A DNA stretch of 64,000 bases from Conexibacter woesei Iso977N (GTDB lineage: Bacteria > Actinomycetota > Thermoleophilia > Solirubrobacterales > Solirubrobacteraceae). Position numbers and translations under genes: made by a program. The notes below the pieces were generated by a model that made no database searches, was not told the origin of the DNA, and was given only the letters and a program-made list of their open reading frames with translations. Every line of letters begins with the position of its first letter. Within the stretch, counting starts at the first letter, position 1. Where the stretch lies: contig NZ_AUKG01000001.1 of the NCBI RefSeq assembly GCF_000424625.1, positions 930,001 through 994,000 on the forward strand, given 5' to 3'. Below are positions 11,686-22,241 of this stretch, piece by piece.

Positions 11686-12375
11686 ATGCCCGTCACCGCT
11701 CGTCGCCGCCGTTCTCTCCTCGCGCTCGCCACCGCCGTGCTCGCGCTCGTCCTCGCCGCCGCCGGCTGCGGCTCCTCCGGCGACGACTGGTCCGGACCAC
11801 ACGCCAGGCCGACCGCGGTCGGCGCGCTCGGCACCGGCTTCGTCGACGCCAAGAACCCGCCGGCGCCCGAGGCGACGGTCACGCCGCGCCCCGGCTCCTG
11901 GAACGCCGTGCGCCCGTCGAAGGACTACCGCGTCGTGCTGCTGCGCGCCGGCGGCGACCGGCCGACCATCACGCTCGCCACCGCCGTGACCGGCTGGGCG
12001 GACCAAGTCCACGCGGAACTCAAGACGGTCGAAGTCAAGGACGACGCCGACCTGATCCCGGCCATCACCAAGGCCATCAACCTGAGGCCCGACCTGATCA
12101 TCAGCGTCGGCAACAGGCTCGTCGACCCGCTGGCGATCGCGACCGCCAACCACCTCGACCAGCAGTTCCTGACCGTCGGGTCCGAGGTCGCCGAGCCGAC
12201 CGAGAACGTCACCGCCGCCGACTGGACCGGCGCGTCGTTCCGAGGTGAAGGCCTTGGTCTGCCCAACGCCTACAACCCGGCCTCGTTCACCTCCGACCGC
12301 GCCGGGCGCGCGGTCCGCGCCGGGGTCGCCGCGGTCCTGCACGGCATCACCGGCGTCGTCCTGCGCATCCGCTGA
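11686..12375 (+). CDS. Predicted lipoprotein, BMP/periplasmic-binding-like
   Basis: 229 residues. A positively charged start and hydrophobic stretch end in the lipobox LAAAGC (Cys about residue 26), followed by a Gly/Ser tether, so it should be lipid-anchored outside the membrane. The rest alternates beta strands and helices: VVLLRAGG, DLIPAITKAINLRPDLIISVGNRL, and a conserved-looking C-terminal AGVAAVLHGITGVVLRIR. The pattern resembles the first half of BMP-type substrate-binding proteins, but the protein is only about two thirds of the usual length and no ABC permease is adjacent. Divergent from the hupE-like gene across about 100 bp that should hold both promoters. Confidence 0.6.
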   Translation: MPVTARRRRSLLALATAVLALVLAAAGCGSSGDDWSGPHARPTAVGALGTGFVDAKNPPAPEATVTPRPGSWNAVRPSKDYRVVLLRAGGDRPTITLATAVTGWADQVHAELKTVEVKDDADLIPAITKAINLRPDLIISVGNRLVDPLAIATANHLDQQFLTVGSEVAEPTENVTAADWTGASFRGEGLGLPNAYNPASFTSDRAGRAVRAGVAAVLHGITGVVLRIR

Positions 12376-12511
12376 GCGCGGTCTGCGGCCTGACATCGAG
12401 ATGGTCACGGGTCGTTCACGGCTCGGCCACAACCGTGCCAATGCGTCCAGAGAAGACTGCCCGGGCTAACGCAATCCCAATTTTCTTCACTGCATCCCAA
12501 GGAAAGGTCCA

Positions 12512-14431
12512 TTGGTGTTCTCAAGTCGGAACAGCAGGCGCGCAGGGACGTCGCGGCATCTCCGCCGCCGCGCCGCTGCCGGTGCCACGCTGGCGACGGT
12601 CGCGGCGACGGGCGTGCTCGGTCTCTCGATGACGGGCGCGAGCGCCCAGAGCCCGGTCACGACGTCGGCCATCGTCCTCGGCGTCGGCGCCAACACGGCA
12701 CAGCGCGTGGTCTCGTGGTACTCGTCGGACAACGCCGCTCAGCAGTACGTGCAGGTCGTCCCGACCTCGCAGCTGCTGATCAACGGTGAGTTCCCGGCGA
12801 ACCCGACCGCGTACGCCGGGTCGCTCACCGCCAACAGCGTCAACGGTGGCTTCAACGGCCACGCGACGCTCGACGGCCTCCAGGAGAACACGGCGTACTC
12901 GTACCGTGTCGGCTCCGAGGGCAGCTGGTCGCCGACCTACCAGTTCAAGACCCACTCCTTCTCGGGCAACTTCGACTTCCTGTTCTTCGGCGACCCGCAG
13001 ATCGGGTCGTCGGGCGACGTGGCGAAGGACGGCGCGGGCTGGGCGGACACGCTCGACGTCGCGACCGCGGCCAACCCGGACGCCGAGCTGCTGGAGTCCG
13101 GCGGCGACCAGGTCGAGACCGCCAACACCGAGACGCAGTGGAACGCGTTCTTCGCGGACGACAAGCTGCGCGCCTACCCGTGGGCGCCGACGATCGGCAA
13201 CCACGACGTCGGCGGCAAGGCCTACGAGCAGCACTTCTGGACCCCGAACACCGACCGGTCCACGGCGTTCTACCAGAGCAGCTCCGCCACCCAGTCCGGC
13301 GGTGACTACTGGTACATCTTCAAGGGCGTCCTGTTCATCCACCTGAACTCGAACGCCTACGCCAACGGCTCCGACGCGGCGCACATCAACTACATCACCA
13401 ACGTGGTGAACGCGCACCGCGCCGAGGCCAAGCACATCGTGTTGGTCTACCACCACTCGATCTACTCGCCGGCCGACCACGCCAACGACTCCGACAACAA
13501 GATCCGCCGCCAGGACTTCCCGACGGCGTTCTCGAACCTCGGCGTCGACCTGGTCCTCCAGGGCCACGACCACTCCTACTCGCGTTCCTACGCGATCAAG
13601 AACGGTCAGAAGGCCAACCCGAACGAGCAGCCCGGCGCAGCCGAGGTCTCCGAGGGTCCCGGCGGCGTCATCTACGTCACCGGCAACTCGGCCTCGGGCT
13701 CCAAGTACTACGACCTGACCACCCCGGTGGCGGGCGAGTACGGCCCGGACCCGCTCGACCCGACCGGCAAGCGCCACTACGCGAACTCGGTCGAGAACCA
13801 GGAGCACGTCCGCACCTACGTCAAGGTGTCGGTCAAGGACGACTCCCTGGTGGTCTCCGAGGTCCGGTCCGGCACGTGCGACGCGCCGAACGCCGCGGTC
13901 GAGCTCAGGAAGGTCGCCTGGTGCGGTCCGAACAGCGGCGCCTCCCCGGCGCAGCCGGTCGGCTCGGTCATCGACAAGACGGTGATCTACCGCAACGCCG
14001 CCCCGGTCTCCGGGTCGGTGCCGGCGACGCTGTCGCTGAAGCTCGACCAGGCCCCGACGTTCACCCCGTTCCAGCCGGGCGTGGCGAACGACTACGCCGC
14101 GTCGATGACGGCGAGCACGACCTCGTCGGCGGGTGACGCCACCCTGAGCGTCGGCGACCCGAGCGCGACGGCCACCGGCCACCTGGTCAACGGCACGTAC
14201 TCGCTGCCGTCGGCCCTCCAGGCCAAGGCGACGAGCCCCGCCGGCGCGGGCGGCGCGTTCGCCAACGTCGGCAGCACGGCGACCCCGACGTCGCTGCTGA
14301 GCTACGCGGGCCCGGTCGCCAACGACCCGGTCACGCTGCAGTTCCAGCAGCACATCGGGGCGACCGACGCCCTGCGCACCGGCACGTACAGCAAGACGCT
14401 GGTGTTCACGCTCTCGACGACCACCCCGTGA
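12512..14431 (+). CDS. Secreted metallophosphoesterase, purple acid phosphatase-like
   Basis: About 639 residues. TTG at 12512 or GTG at 12515 is the start; AAGGAAAGG upstream fits the GTG better. The N-terminus has many arginines (RHLRRRAAAG) and a signal peptide ending ASAQ, possibly Tat-exported. A fibronectin-like domain (about 50-150) precedes the calcineurin-type core. Metal-site motifs are GDPQ (about 159), GGDQ (197), GNHD (229), YHH (313) and GHDHSYSR (351). A C-terminal region of about 190 residues looks like secreted beta structure. Expected role: hydrolysis of phosphate esters outside the cell. The 136-bp leader contains one GTTCACGG that resembles half a Pho box, not enough to claim PhoP control. 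Confidence 0.87.
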   Translation: MVFSSRNSRRAGTSRHLRRRAAAGATLATVAATGVLGLSMTGASAQSPVTTSAIVLGVGANTAQRVVSWYSSDNAAQQYVQVVPTSQLLINGEFPANPTAYAGSLTANSVNGGFNGHATLDGLQENTAYSYRVGSEGSWSPTYQFKTHSFSGNFDFLFFGDPQIGSSGDVAKDGAGWADTLDVATAANPDAELLESGGDQVETANTETQWNAFFADDKLRAYPWAPTIGNHDVGGKAYEQHFWTPNTDRSTAFYQSSSATQSGGDYWYIFKGVLFIHLNSNAYANGSDAAHINYITNVVNAHRAEAKHIVLVYHHSIYSPADHANDSDNKIRRQDFPTAFSNLGVDLVLQGHDHSYSRSYAIKNGQKANPNEQPGAAEVSEGPGGVIYVTGNSASGSKYYDLTTPVAGEYGPDPLDPTGKRHYANSVENQEHVRTYVKVSVKDDSLVVSEVRSGTCDAPNAAVELRKVAWCGPNSGASPAQPVGSVIDKTVIYRNAAPVSGSVPATLSLKLDQAPTFTPFQPGVANDYAASMTASTTSSAGDATLSVGDPSATATGHLVNGTYSLPSALQAKATSPAGAGGAFANVGSTATPTSLLSYAGPVANDPVTLQFQQHIGATDALRTGTYSKTLVFTLSTTTP

Positions 14432-14462
14432 TCGTCGCGCAGCTGATCGACAGGTAGGACTC

Positions 14463-14495
14463 GGGTGGCGGGCGCCGTCGAGGCGCCCGCCACCC
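14463..14495. terminator. Strong hairpin terminator after the phosphoesterase gene
   Basis: GGGTGGCGGGCGCC and GGCGCCCGCCACCC form a perfect 14-bp stem with a GTCGA loop, 32 nt after the stop codon. There is no clear T-run afterwards, which is common for actinobacterial terminators. It separates the phosphoesterase from the next operon. Confidence 0.75.
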
Positions 14496-14531
14496 ACTGT
14501 CGTACCAAGACCTATGACTTCCCGAGGACCG

Positions 14532-15514
14532 ATGACGCCGCACACGACGACACCCCACCTGCGCACCATGTTGGTGGTGGTGCTGAGCGCGCTGTCGCTG
14601 GGCGCGCTCGTCGCCCGCCCCGCGCCGGCCGCCGCGGCGGACGCGAGCTGGACGGTCCGGACCGCCGCCAACGACTTCGGCACCGATCGCACCGACTACG
14701 GCTACACGCTCAGCGCGGGCGGCCGGATCGAGGACGGCATCGAGATCGTCAACCAGGGGACGACGGCGCTGCACCTGTCGCTGCGCCCGGCCGACGCGGT
14801 CCTCGACGCCGCGGGCCGGATCGACATGGCGGGCGCCAGCGCGCGCGCCGCGGGCGTCGGCGCGTGGGTGCACCTGCAGCAGCAGGCCGTGACCGTCGAT
14901 CCGGGCGCGACGCTGACCGTGCCGTTCGTGCTCACGCCGCCGCGCGGGGCCGCGGCCGGCGACCACGTCGGCGGGATCGTCACCACGGCGGGCGGGCGCC
15001 GCGCGGGCCTGCAGATCCGGCTGCGGGTCTCCGGCGCGCTGAGGCCGGCGCTGGCGGTGAGCGGCGTGCACGTCGAGTACGACGGGAGCGCGAACCCGGT
15101 CGGCTCCGGCGACGCGACCGTGTCGTACACCGTGCGCAACACGGGGAACACGACCCTGAGCGCGCGCCAGGCGGTGTCGGTGGCGGGTCCGCTCGGGGTC
15201 TGGCGCCGCGGCGCGGGCCGCGTGGCGGACACGCCGGCGCTGCCGCCGGGGACGTCCTGGACGGTGTCGGCGCCGGTGCGCGACGTCGCGCCCGCGCTGC
15301 GGGCGAGGGCGAGCGTGAAGGTCACGCCGCTGCTGGTCGACGCGGCGGGGTCGACGTCGCCGCTGAGGGCCGTCTCGGCGTCGGGCGGGACGTGGACGCT
15401 GCCGTGGACGTTGTTGGTTGCGTTGATCTTGTTGGTGGGGTTGGTCGTCGTGGTGGTGCGCCGGGTCGGCGTGCCGCGGCGGCGCGGCCGCGGCGTGCGC
15501 GGGGCGGTGGCGTG

Positions 15515-15515
<1 letters not shown>
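14532..15515 (+). CDS. Secreted DUF916-like protein with C-terminal membrane anchor
   Basis: About 327 residues from ATG at 14532, which has CGAGG just upstream; ATG at 14514 is an alternative. Signal peptide to APAAAA, then a beta-rich region with the DUF916 feel: tandem ASP-titin-like strands containing EDGIEIVNQG and LPFVLTPP-like segments, AGDHVGGIVT and YTVRNTGNT. The C-terminus is a membrane helix (LLVALILLVGLVVVVV) followed by basic residues. Family knowledge: DUF916 proteins occur with WxL surface proteins in Firmicutes and bind cell wall or the WxL partner. First gene of a four-gene operon; the next gene starts at its stop (TGATG). Confidence 0.7.
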
Positions 15516-16950
<1,435 letters not shown>

Positions 16951-16951
<1 letters not shown>

Positions 16952-17343
16952 TGCGCCGCCGGGTGATCCTCGCGGGCATCGCGCTGCTCGCCACACTGGC
17001 GTGCGCCGCCGCGCCCGTCGCGGCGCCCGCCGACGAGACCGAGATCGGCGGCTCGGTGTCGAGCACGCTGTCGCTCGGGCTCGACCAGTCCGGCGCGGCC
17101 GTGCGCGCGACCGTCACGACGACCGAGCCGGGCACGCGGCTCAGCGTCGCGCCGCAGACCGCGCGGTCCGGGCTCAGCGCCGAGCTGGCGTCCGGGCTCT
17201 ACGCGCCGCTCGATCCCGCCTTCGGGCTGACGCTCGTCGCGTGGGACGACGTCCTCGCCGGGAAGTCCACCACCTTGCACCTCAGGTCCGCCTCCGCCGC
17301 GGCCACGACCGTCCTGATCACCCTGTCCGCGGCGACGCCGTGA
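16951..17343 (+). CDS. Small secreted beta-rich protein
   Basis: 130 residues; the start overlaps the previous stop as TGATG. Signal peptide (ILAGIALLATLACAAAPVAAPA) and a mature part of about 100 residues of alternating Thr/Val/Leu strands (SVSSTLSLGLDQ, VRATVTTTEPG, STTLHLRSA). Size, secretion and position between larger partners make it a candidate for a repeated surface subunit. Not recognised as a named family. Confidence 0.65.
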
Positions 17344-18140
17344 ACCGACGACCCACCAAGAACATCACCATGCCTCACCTGCCCCGTCTCGTCCTCGCCG
17401 CCTCCGCCGTCGCGCTGCTCGCGCAGCTGCCGCTGGCCGGCGCCACCGCCGTCGCCGACGGCGCCCTGTCGGTCACCCCGGCGGTCATCGAGCGCATCGC
17501 CGTCCGCGGCGACACCGCGTCGCTCGCGGTCGTCAACAGCACCAACAAGACGTTGAGGATCACCGTCACGCCGCGGCCGTGGACGCAGTCGCGCAGCGGC
17601 GCGGTCGCGCCGGACCGCAGGAAGACGTTGTTGTCGCGGTTGGGCGTGAGCGCGCGCTCGTTCACGCTCGCGCCGGGCGCGCGCCGCAGCGTCGCGATGA
17701 ACGTCAAGAGCCTGCCGGCGTCCGGGTCGTTGTATGGGTCGATCGAGACGATCGGGACCCCGACCGGGCCGGCGCGCAGGAACGGGATCACCGCCGCCTA
17801 CCGGCTGATCAGCACGCTGCGGTTGAACCCGCCGTCGGCCAAGCGCCACCTCGCGGTGCGCGCGTCGGCCGCGCGGGTCAGCGGCAGCGCGATCGTCCTG
17901 CCGGTCAAGAACACCGGGAACACGGTCAGCCCGATCTCCGGCGACGTCCGGATCAAGGGCGCGAGCGGCACCCACACCGGCACGATCGCCGCGCGCCCGA
18001 TCCTCCCGGGCGCGACCGTGAACCTCGGCCTCGGCTCGACCCGCGGGATCCCGGCCGGCACCTACACGGTGACGGTCGCGCTCAGGCAGGGCGGCAGGAG
18101 CGTCGGGCGCGTGACGCGCAGGCTGCGCGTCAAGCGGTGA
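17340..18140 (+). CDS. Secreted DUF916-like / chaperone-like beta protein
   Basis: About 266 residues from GTG at 17340 (GTGA overlap with the previous stop); ATG at 17370 is the alternative and leaves a clean signal peptide ending ATAVADG. The mature protein has SVTPAVIERIAVRGD, a long middle strand set with MNVKSLPASGSLYGSIETIG, and the NTGNTVSPISG pattern also present in the first gene of the operon. There is no membrane anchor; the C-terminus is very basic (RVTRRLRVKR). The resemblance to pilus-chaperone-like Ig folds is structural inference. Last gene of the operon; overlaps the convergent binding-protein gene by 11 bp. Confidence 0.65.
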   Translation: MNRRPTKNITMPHLPRLVLAASAVALLAQLPLAGATAVADGALSVTPAVIERIAVRGDTASLAVVNSTNKTLRITVTPRPWTQSRSGAVAPDRRKTLLSRLGVSARSFTLAPGARRSVAMNVKSLPASGSLYGSIETIGTPTGPARRNGITAAYRLISTLRLNPPSAKRHLAVRASAARVSGSAIVLPVKNTGNTVSPISGDVRIKGASGTHTGTIAARPILPGATVNLGLGSTRGIPAGTYTVTVALRQGGRSVGRVTRRLRVKR

Positions 18141-19839
18141 CCGAGGCGAACGACAGGTCCCAGAGGCCGATGTAGGGGTTGGGGACGTCGGCGACGTTCG
18201 GCGCGCGCACGAGCGTCGTCTTGTCCCACAGGAACGGGATCCCGGCGGCGTCGCCGACGATCATCTTGTCGATGTTGGCCCAGGCCTGGTTGCGGGCGTC
18301 GCCCGTCGCGGTCGTCGCCGCGTTCATGGCGCGGTCGATCTTCTCGTCGTTCAACATCGAGTAGTTGATGTTGCCGGAGTCGTGGTTGATGTTGGAGCCC
18401 TTGAAGACCGGCTCGAGCATCGACTGCGGGTCGGCGAAGTCCTTGAACCAGCCGGCGACGCAGACCGCGACGTGCTTGGGCGGGACCTGGCACCAGTCGG
18501 TGTAGACGTCGTCCTGCGGGACGAGGCGCAGCTTGATCCTGAAGCCGAGCCGGCGCAGCTGGGTGGCGGCGACCTCGATCGTGGACTTGCCCGGTTCGGC
18601 GTTGGGGCCGACGAGCAGCAGCCGCTGGTGGCCCTTGTACCTGCCGCTCCTGTACCCGGCCCTCTTCATGTACTTCGCGGCGACCGCCGCGTTGCCGGAC
18701 ACGTTGTTGGCGTTGAAGTAGTCGAACTCGGGGAAGCCCGCCGCGCCGCCCGCCTCGGCGAAGCCGGGCAGGTCCGGCGGGAGGAAGTGGGTGGCGATGT
18801 CGCCGACGGCGGGCCCGCCGCGTGCCGCCCGCGCGGCCGTGCGGTCGAAGCCCGCGAGGATCGCCTTGCGCACGTTGATGTTGTTGAGCGGCTTGATGGT
18901 GGTGTTGAGCGAGTAGTAGCGGAAGCCGCCGGCGCCGACGGTGCTCAGCTGCGTCGGCGCGCTGGCCTGGAGCCTGCTGAGGACCGAGGCCGTCGGGTTC
19001 GTGTCGAGCAGCAGGTTGCTGCCGGACGCGACCTGCTGCGCGGCCCTGCTCGGGCTCGCGTCGGTCTTGATCAGGATCGAGTCCGCGTAGGCGGGGCGGT
19101 AGTCGGTGGCCGCGACCCAGTTGGGGTTGCGCGTCAGCTGGATCGATCGGCCCGACTTGTAGCTGGACACCATGTACGGCCCGGTGAAGGCGACGTGCGT
19201 GTTGTAGGTCGACGGGTCGTGCTTGTCGTAGCGCTTGGCGTAGTCCTCGGGCACCGGGACCGTGATCGGCATGACCAGCGAGGCGGCGAACGGCACGCCC
19301 GATGCGTTGCGGAGGTGGAAGACGATCGTGTGCGGGTCGGGCGTCGCGATCCCGGAGATCGTCCTGACGCCGTGCGTCGCCCGGCGCGGCGCGCCCTTGA
19401 TGACGCTGAAGTAGGTCTGGTACTGGCCCCCGACGTTGTGCGAGAAGAAGCGCTCGAACGCGTACTTGACGTCGGCCGACGTCACCTCGCGGTCGACCGG
19501 CGGCGCGTACCTGATCCCCGCCTTGATGCTGACCGTGACCGTCTTCTTGTCGGCCGAGATGACCGGCTGCGCCGCCGCGAGGTCCGGCACCGGATGCAGC
19601 GCGTCGTCGGGCCTGAACGAGTAGAGCGGGCGGTTGGTCGCCAGCGTCACCATCTCGCCGAACGTGTAGTACGTGTGGCCCGGATCGAGGTAGTCGACGT
19701 CGCTGAGGGCGAGCATCGTCAGCGCTCCTCCGGGCGCCGGTGCGGGTCCGGCCTGACCCGCCGTGGCGGCGGCGCACACGGCGCTCGCCGCCACGGCGAG
19801 GAAGGAGGCTCGACTGATGAGGCGCGCTGAAGTGGTCAT
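18130..19839 (-). CDS. ABC transporter substrate-binding protein, peptide/nickel (SBP_bac_5) type
   Basis: 569 residues. The N-terminal export signal (SRASFLAVAASAVCAAATAGQA) lacks a clear lipobox. Family features: LSDVDYLDPGHTYYTF at the start of the mature part, SADVKYAFERFF, AFTGPYMV near 195, and DFADPQSMLEP near 450. These proteins (DppA/OppA type) deliver oligopeptides or metal chelates to an ABC importer. No permease or ATPase gene is adjacent, so the partner transporter must be elsewhere. Same strand as the downstream rifampin phosphotransferase but preceding no other transport gene. Confidence 0.85.
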   Translation of the reverse strand: MTTSARLISRASFLAVAASAVCAAATAGQAGPAPAPGGALTMLALSDVDYLDPGHTYYTFGEMVTLATNRPLYSFRPDDALHPVPDLAAAQPVISADKKTVTVSIKAGIRYAPPVDREVTSADVKYAFERFFSHNVGGQYQTYFSVIKGAPRRATHGVRTISGIATPDPHTIVFHLRNASGVPFAASLVMPITVPVPEDYAKRYDKHDPSTYNTHVAFTGPYMVSSYKSGRSIQLTRNPNWVAATDYRPAYADSILIKTDASPSRAAQQVASGSNLLLDTNPTASVLSRLQASAPTQLSTVGAGGFRYYSLNTTIKPLNNINVRKAILAGFDRTAARAARGGPAVGDIATHFLPPDLPGFAEAGGAAGFPEFDYFNANNVSGNAAVAAKYMKRAGYRSGRYKGHQRLLLVGPNAEPGKSTIEVAATQLRRLGFRIKLRLVPQDDVYTDWCQVPPKHVAVCVAGWFKDFADPQSMLEPVFKGSNINHDSGNINYSMLNDEKIDRAMNAATTATGDARNQAWANIDKMIVGDAAGIPFLWDKTTLVRAPNVADVPNPYIGLWDLSFASVTA

Positions 19840-19879
19840 CCCGCGCGGCAGTATGCCCGCTCGCGCCGGATCTCAGCGC

Positions 19880-22144
19880 TCATCGGTCCAGGACCTCGAC
19901 GTACCCCGACGTGCCGTCGACGCGGATCCGCTGGCCGTCGCGGATCAGGCGCGTGGCGTCCTGGACGCCGACGACGGCGGGCAGGCCGTACTCGCGGGCG
20001 ATCACCGCGCCGTGGGTCATCAGGCCGCCGACCTCGGTGACGAGGCCGTCGATCGCGACGAACGCGGGCGTCCAGCTCGGGTCGGTGAACGTCGTGACGA
20101 GGATGTCGCCGGGCGCGAAGTCCGCGTGCTCGAGGTCGAGGACGACGCGCGCGCGGCCCTCCACGGTCCCGGCGGAGACCGCGAGGCCGAGCAGCGCGCC
20201 GGCGGGCGCGCCGTCGCGGGCCGCGTAGGAGCCGGCGACGGCCTCGCCGTCGGAGGTCAGGACGCGCGGGGGCCTGAGCGAGGTGTAGGACTCGAACGCC
20301 GCGCGGGCGCGGTCGATCGCGTCGCGGTCGACGGATTGCGTCCGTACGGCGTCCTGCAGCTGGGCGAACGTCAGGTACGACATGTCGCTCGCGTCCTCCA
20401 GTACGCCCGCCGTGACGAGGCGCTCGGCCTCGGCCAGCAGCGCGCGCTTGTAGACCCAGAGGCGGCAGACGATCGCGTACTTGGGGTACTCGCGGTAGCC
20501 GCTGAACGTGCGGAGGCGGTCGATCATGGTCTTGGTCTCGGCGGCCTGCTCGGGGTTCAGGCGCGCCAGCACGTCGCGCTCCTTGGCCTGCGCATCCTGT
20601 AGGCCTTGCTCGAAGTGCCGCCGTCCCTCGCCCGGCGCGAAGTTCCTGATGTTGCTCAGCAGCACCGGGGCCAGCGCCGCGGGCCGCTCGTTCCAGCGCG
20701 GGCGCGTGATGTCGATCTCGCCGACGCAGCGCATCCCGTAGCGGTCGAGGAACGCGTCCAGCGCCCCAGCGTCGATCGCGGCGGGGAGGTCGTCGTCGCG
20801 ATCCCGGAGCGCGTCGGCGACGTCCAGGAGCGCGAGGCCCATCTCGGACGTGACGTTGTCGGGGACCGACTGCGTCAGGACGTCGGCCGCGTCGCGCTCG
20901 CCCAGCCACGCCTCCAGGTGCTCGTTGAGCCACTCGGACGCCTCCTGGGCCGCGAGGATCACCTGCAGGACGCGCGGGTCGAAGATGGCGCGCTTCATGT
21001 CCTGGATGTCGCTCGCGACGAAGTCGAGCAGCGCGCTGCCGGAGAGCGGTGCGATCGCGTGCTCCAGCTGCGCGAGCGATGATTCGCTCTGCGCGATCAG
21101 CTCTTCGACGATCGCGTGGTCGGTCGCGATCGGCTCGGGCGGCGCGGGCGGGCCGCCGGCCGGCGGGGCGGCGTCCGGGACCGTCGGCACGAAGCCGTCG
21201 CGGGCCAGGACCGTGCGCAGCGCGGCGCCGATCAGCGGGTCCGACGTCTCCAGCGCCTTCAGGGTCGCCGCCCGCATCGCCGGCGACGCGAGCCGCGGCG
21301 TGACGTCGACGAACAGCCGCCCGCCCGCCTCGTGCATCCCGATCATCGCGACCATCTGCCAGACCGAGAGGCCGAGCGGCTTCATCGCGTCGGTCATCAT
21401 CTGCTGGTGGCCGACCGAGACGTAGACGTGGTTGTCATCGTCCTTGGCCACCGGGATCGGGAACAGCGTCGTGATCGGCCGCGCCTGGACGATCGCGAAG
21501 CCGTCGCCGTCGAGGCACCACTCGATGTCCTGCGGCCGGCCGAAGCGCGCCTCGATCCTGCGGCCGATCGTTTCGAGTTGTAGGACCTGCTCGGCGCTCA
21601 GCACGTCGTCGGACGGCGCGACCTCGCCGGCGACCAGCGCGTCGCCCAGCCCGCGCACCGCCTCGACCTTCGCGAGCTTCCGGTTGCCGGTCAGCGGGTC
21701 GGCGGTGAACAGGATCCCCGACGCGTCCGCGTCGACCATCCGCTGGACCACGACCGCCATCGCCGCGTGCTCGACGCCGCCACGTTCCCGGTAGGCGACG
21801 GCGCGCTGCGATGACAGCGACGCCCACACCCGCTGCACGTGCTCGACGACGTCGTCCGCCGCCACGTTCAGGAACGAGTCGTGCTGCCCGGCGAACGACG
21901 CGGCCTCGGAGTCCTCACCCGTCGCGCTCGACCGCACCGCGTACGACGCGCCGTCCTGGAGCGCCGCGCCGATCGCGGCGGCGACGTCGTCCGTCATCCC
22001 CTCCGCGAACGCGTCCGTCGTCACCACGAACCCGTCCGGGACCCGCAGCCCCTCGATCCTCGCGAGCGCACCCAAGCTCGCGCCCTTGCCGCCGGCGAGC
22101 GCGACCTGCGTCGCGTCCAGCTCGCCGATGCCCAACACGTACAT
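19880..22144 (-). CDS. rph: Rifampin phosphotransferase (PEP synthase-like, dikinase)
   Basis: 754 residues from ATG with AGGAG upstream. ATP-grasp domain (1-300): GGKGASLG, YAVRSSATGEDSEAASFAGQ, EWCLDGDGF and QARPITTL. Central rifampin-binding-type helical domain (about 320-650), then a swivelling His domain with GGLMTHGAVIAREYGLPAVVGV, where His711 should carry phosphate. The THGAVIAREYG form is typical of Rph, which phosphorylates rifamycins with ATP; PEP synthase is longer and has a PEP-binding barrel that is absent here. Slightly shorter than the roughly 865-residue Listeria enzyme. The RAE-like palindrome in its promoter strongly supports a rifamycin-inducible role. Confidence 0.85.
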   Translation of the reverse strand: MYVLGIGELDATQVALAGGKGASLGALARIEGLRVPDGFVVTTDAFAEGMTDDVAAAIGAALQDGASYAVRSSATGEDSEAASFAGQHDSFLNVAADDVVEHVQRVWASLSSQRAVAYRERGGVEHAAMAVVVQRMVDADASGILFTADPLTGNRKLAKVEAVRGLGDALVAGEVAPSDDVLSAEQVLQLETIGRRIEARFGRPQDIEWCLDGDGFAIVQARPITTLFPIPVAKDDDNHVYVSVGHQQMMTDAMKPLGLSVWQMVAMIGMHEAGGRLFVDVTPRLASPAMRAATLKALETSDPLIGAALRTVLARDGFVPTVPDAAPPAGGPPAPPEPIATDHAIVEELIAQSESSLAQLEHAIAPLSGSALLDFVASDIQDMKRAIFDPRVLQVILAAQEASEWLNEHLEAWLGERDAADVLTQSVPDNVTSEMGLALLDVADALRDRDDDLPAAIDAGALDAFLDRYGMRCVGEIDITRPRWNERPAALAPVLLSNIRNFAPGEGRRHFEQGLQDAQAKERDVLARLNPEQAAETKTMIDRLRTFSGYREYPKYAIVCRLWVYKRALLAEAERLVTAGVLEDASDMSYLTFAQLQDAVRTQSVDRDAIDRARAAFESYTSLRPPRVLTSDGEAVAGSYAARDGAPAGALLGLAVSAGTVEGRARVVLDLEHADFAPGDILVTTFTDPSWTPAFVAIDGLVTEVGGLMTHGAVIAREYGLPAVVGVQDATRLIRDGQRIRVDGTSGYVEVLDR

Positions 22145-22208
22145 CTTGCTCTCCTGCACCGCCGCGCCTCCCAAGGTCGTTTGCGGCGGGCGAGTATGCA
22201 GCACGGGT

Positions 22209-22229
22209 GGGGGCTTGTTTCAAGCCCCC
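22209..22229 (-). promoter_or_regulatory. RAE-like inverted repeat (rifamycin-associated element) in the rph promoter
   Basis: GGGGGCTTG-TTT-CAAGCCCCC is a perfect inverted repeat with 9-bp arms, 65 bp upstream of the rph start. Its 19-bp core, GGGGCTTG-NNN-CAAGCCCC, matches the rifamycin-associated element described upstream of rifamycin-inactivating genes in actinomycetes (from memory). Reading towards rph, TTGAAA inside the element could be a -35 and CATACT 19 bp further a -10. Confidence 0.8.
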
Positions 22230-22241
22230 CAGGTGGCCATA

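Noticed and set aside
12376-12511. Pho box upstream of the secreted phosphoesterase
   Set aside because: Only one GTTCACGG-like unit is visible; actinobacterial Pho boxes need at least two direct repeats at 11-bp spacing.
19880-22144. Annotating the dikinase as phosphoenolpyruvate synthase
   Set aside because: The C-terminal PEP/pyruvate-binding barrel is missing, the His motif has the Rph form, and the promoter has a RAE-like element.
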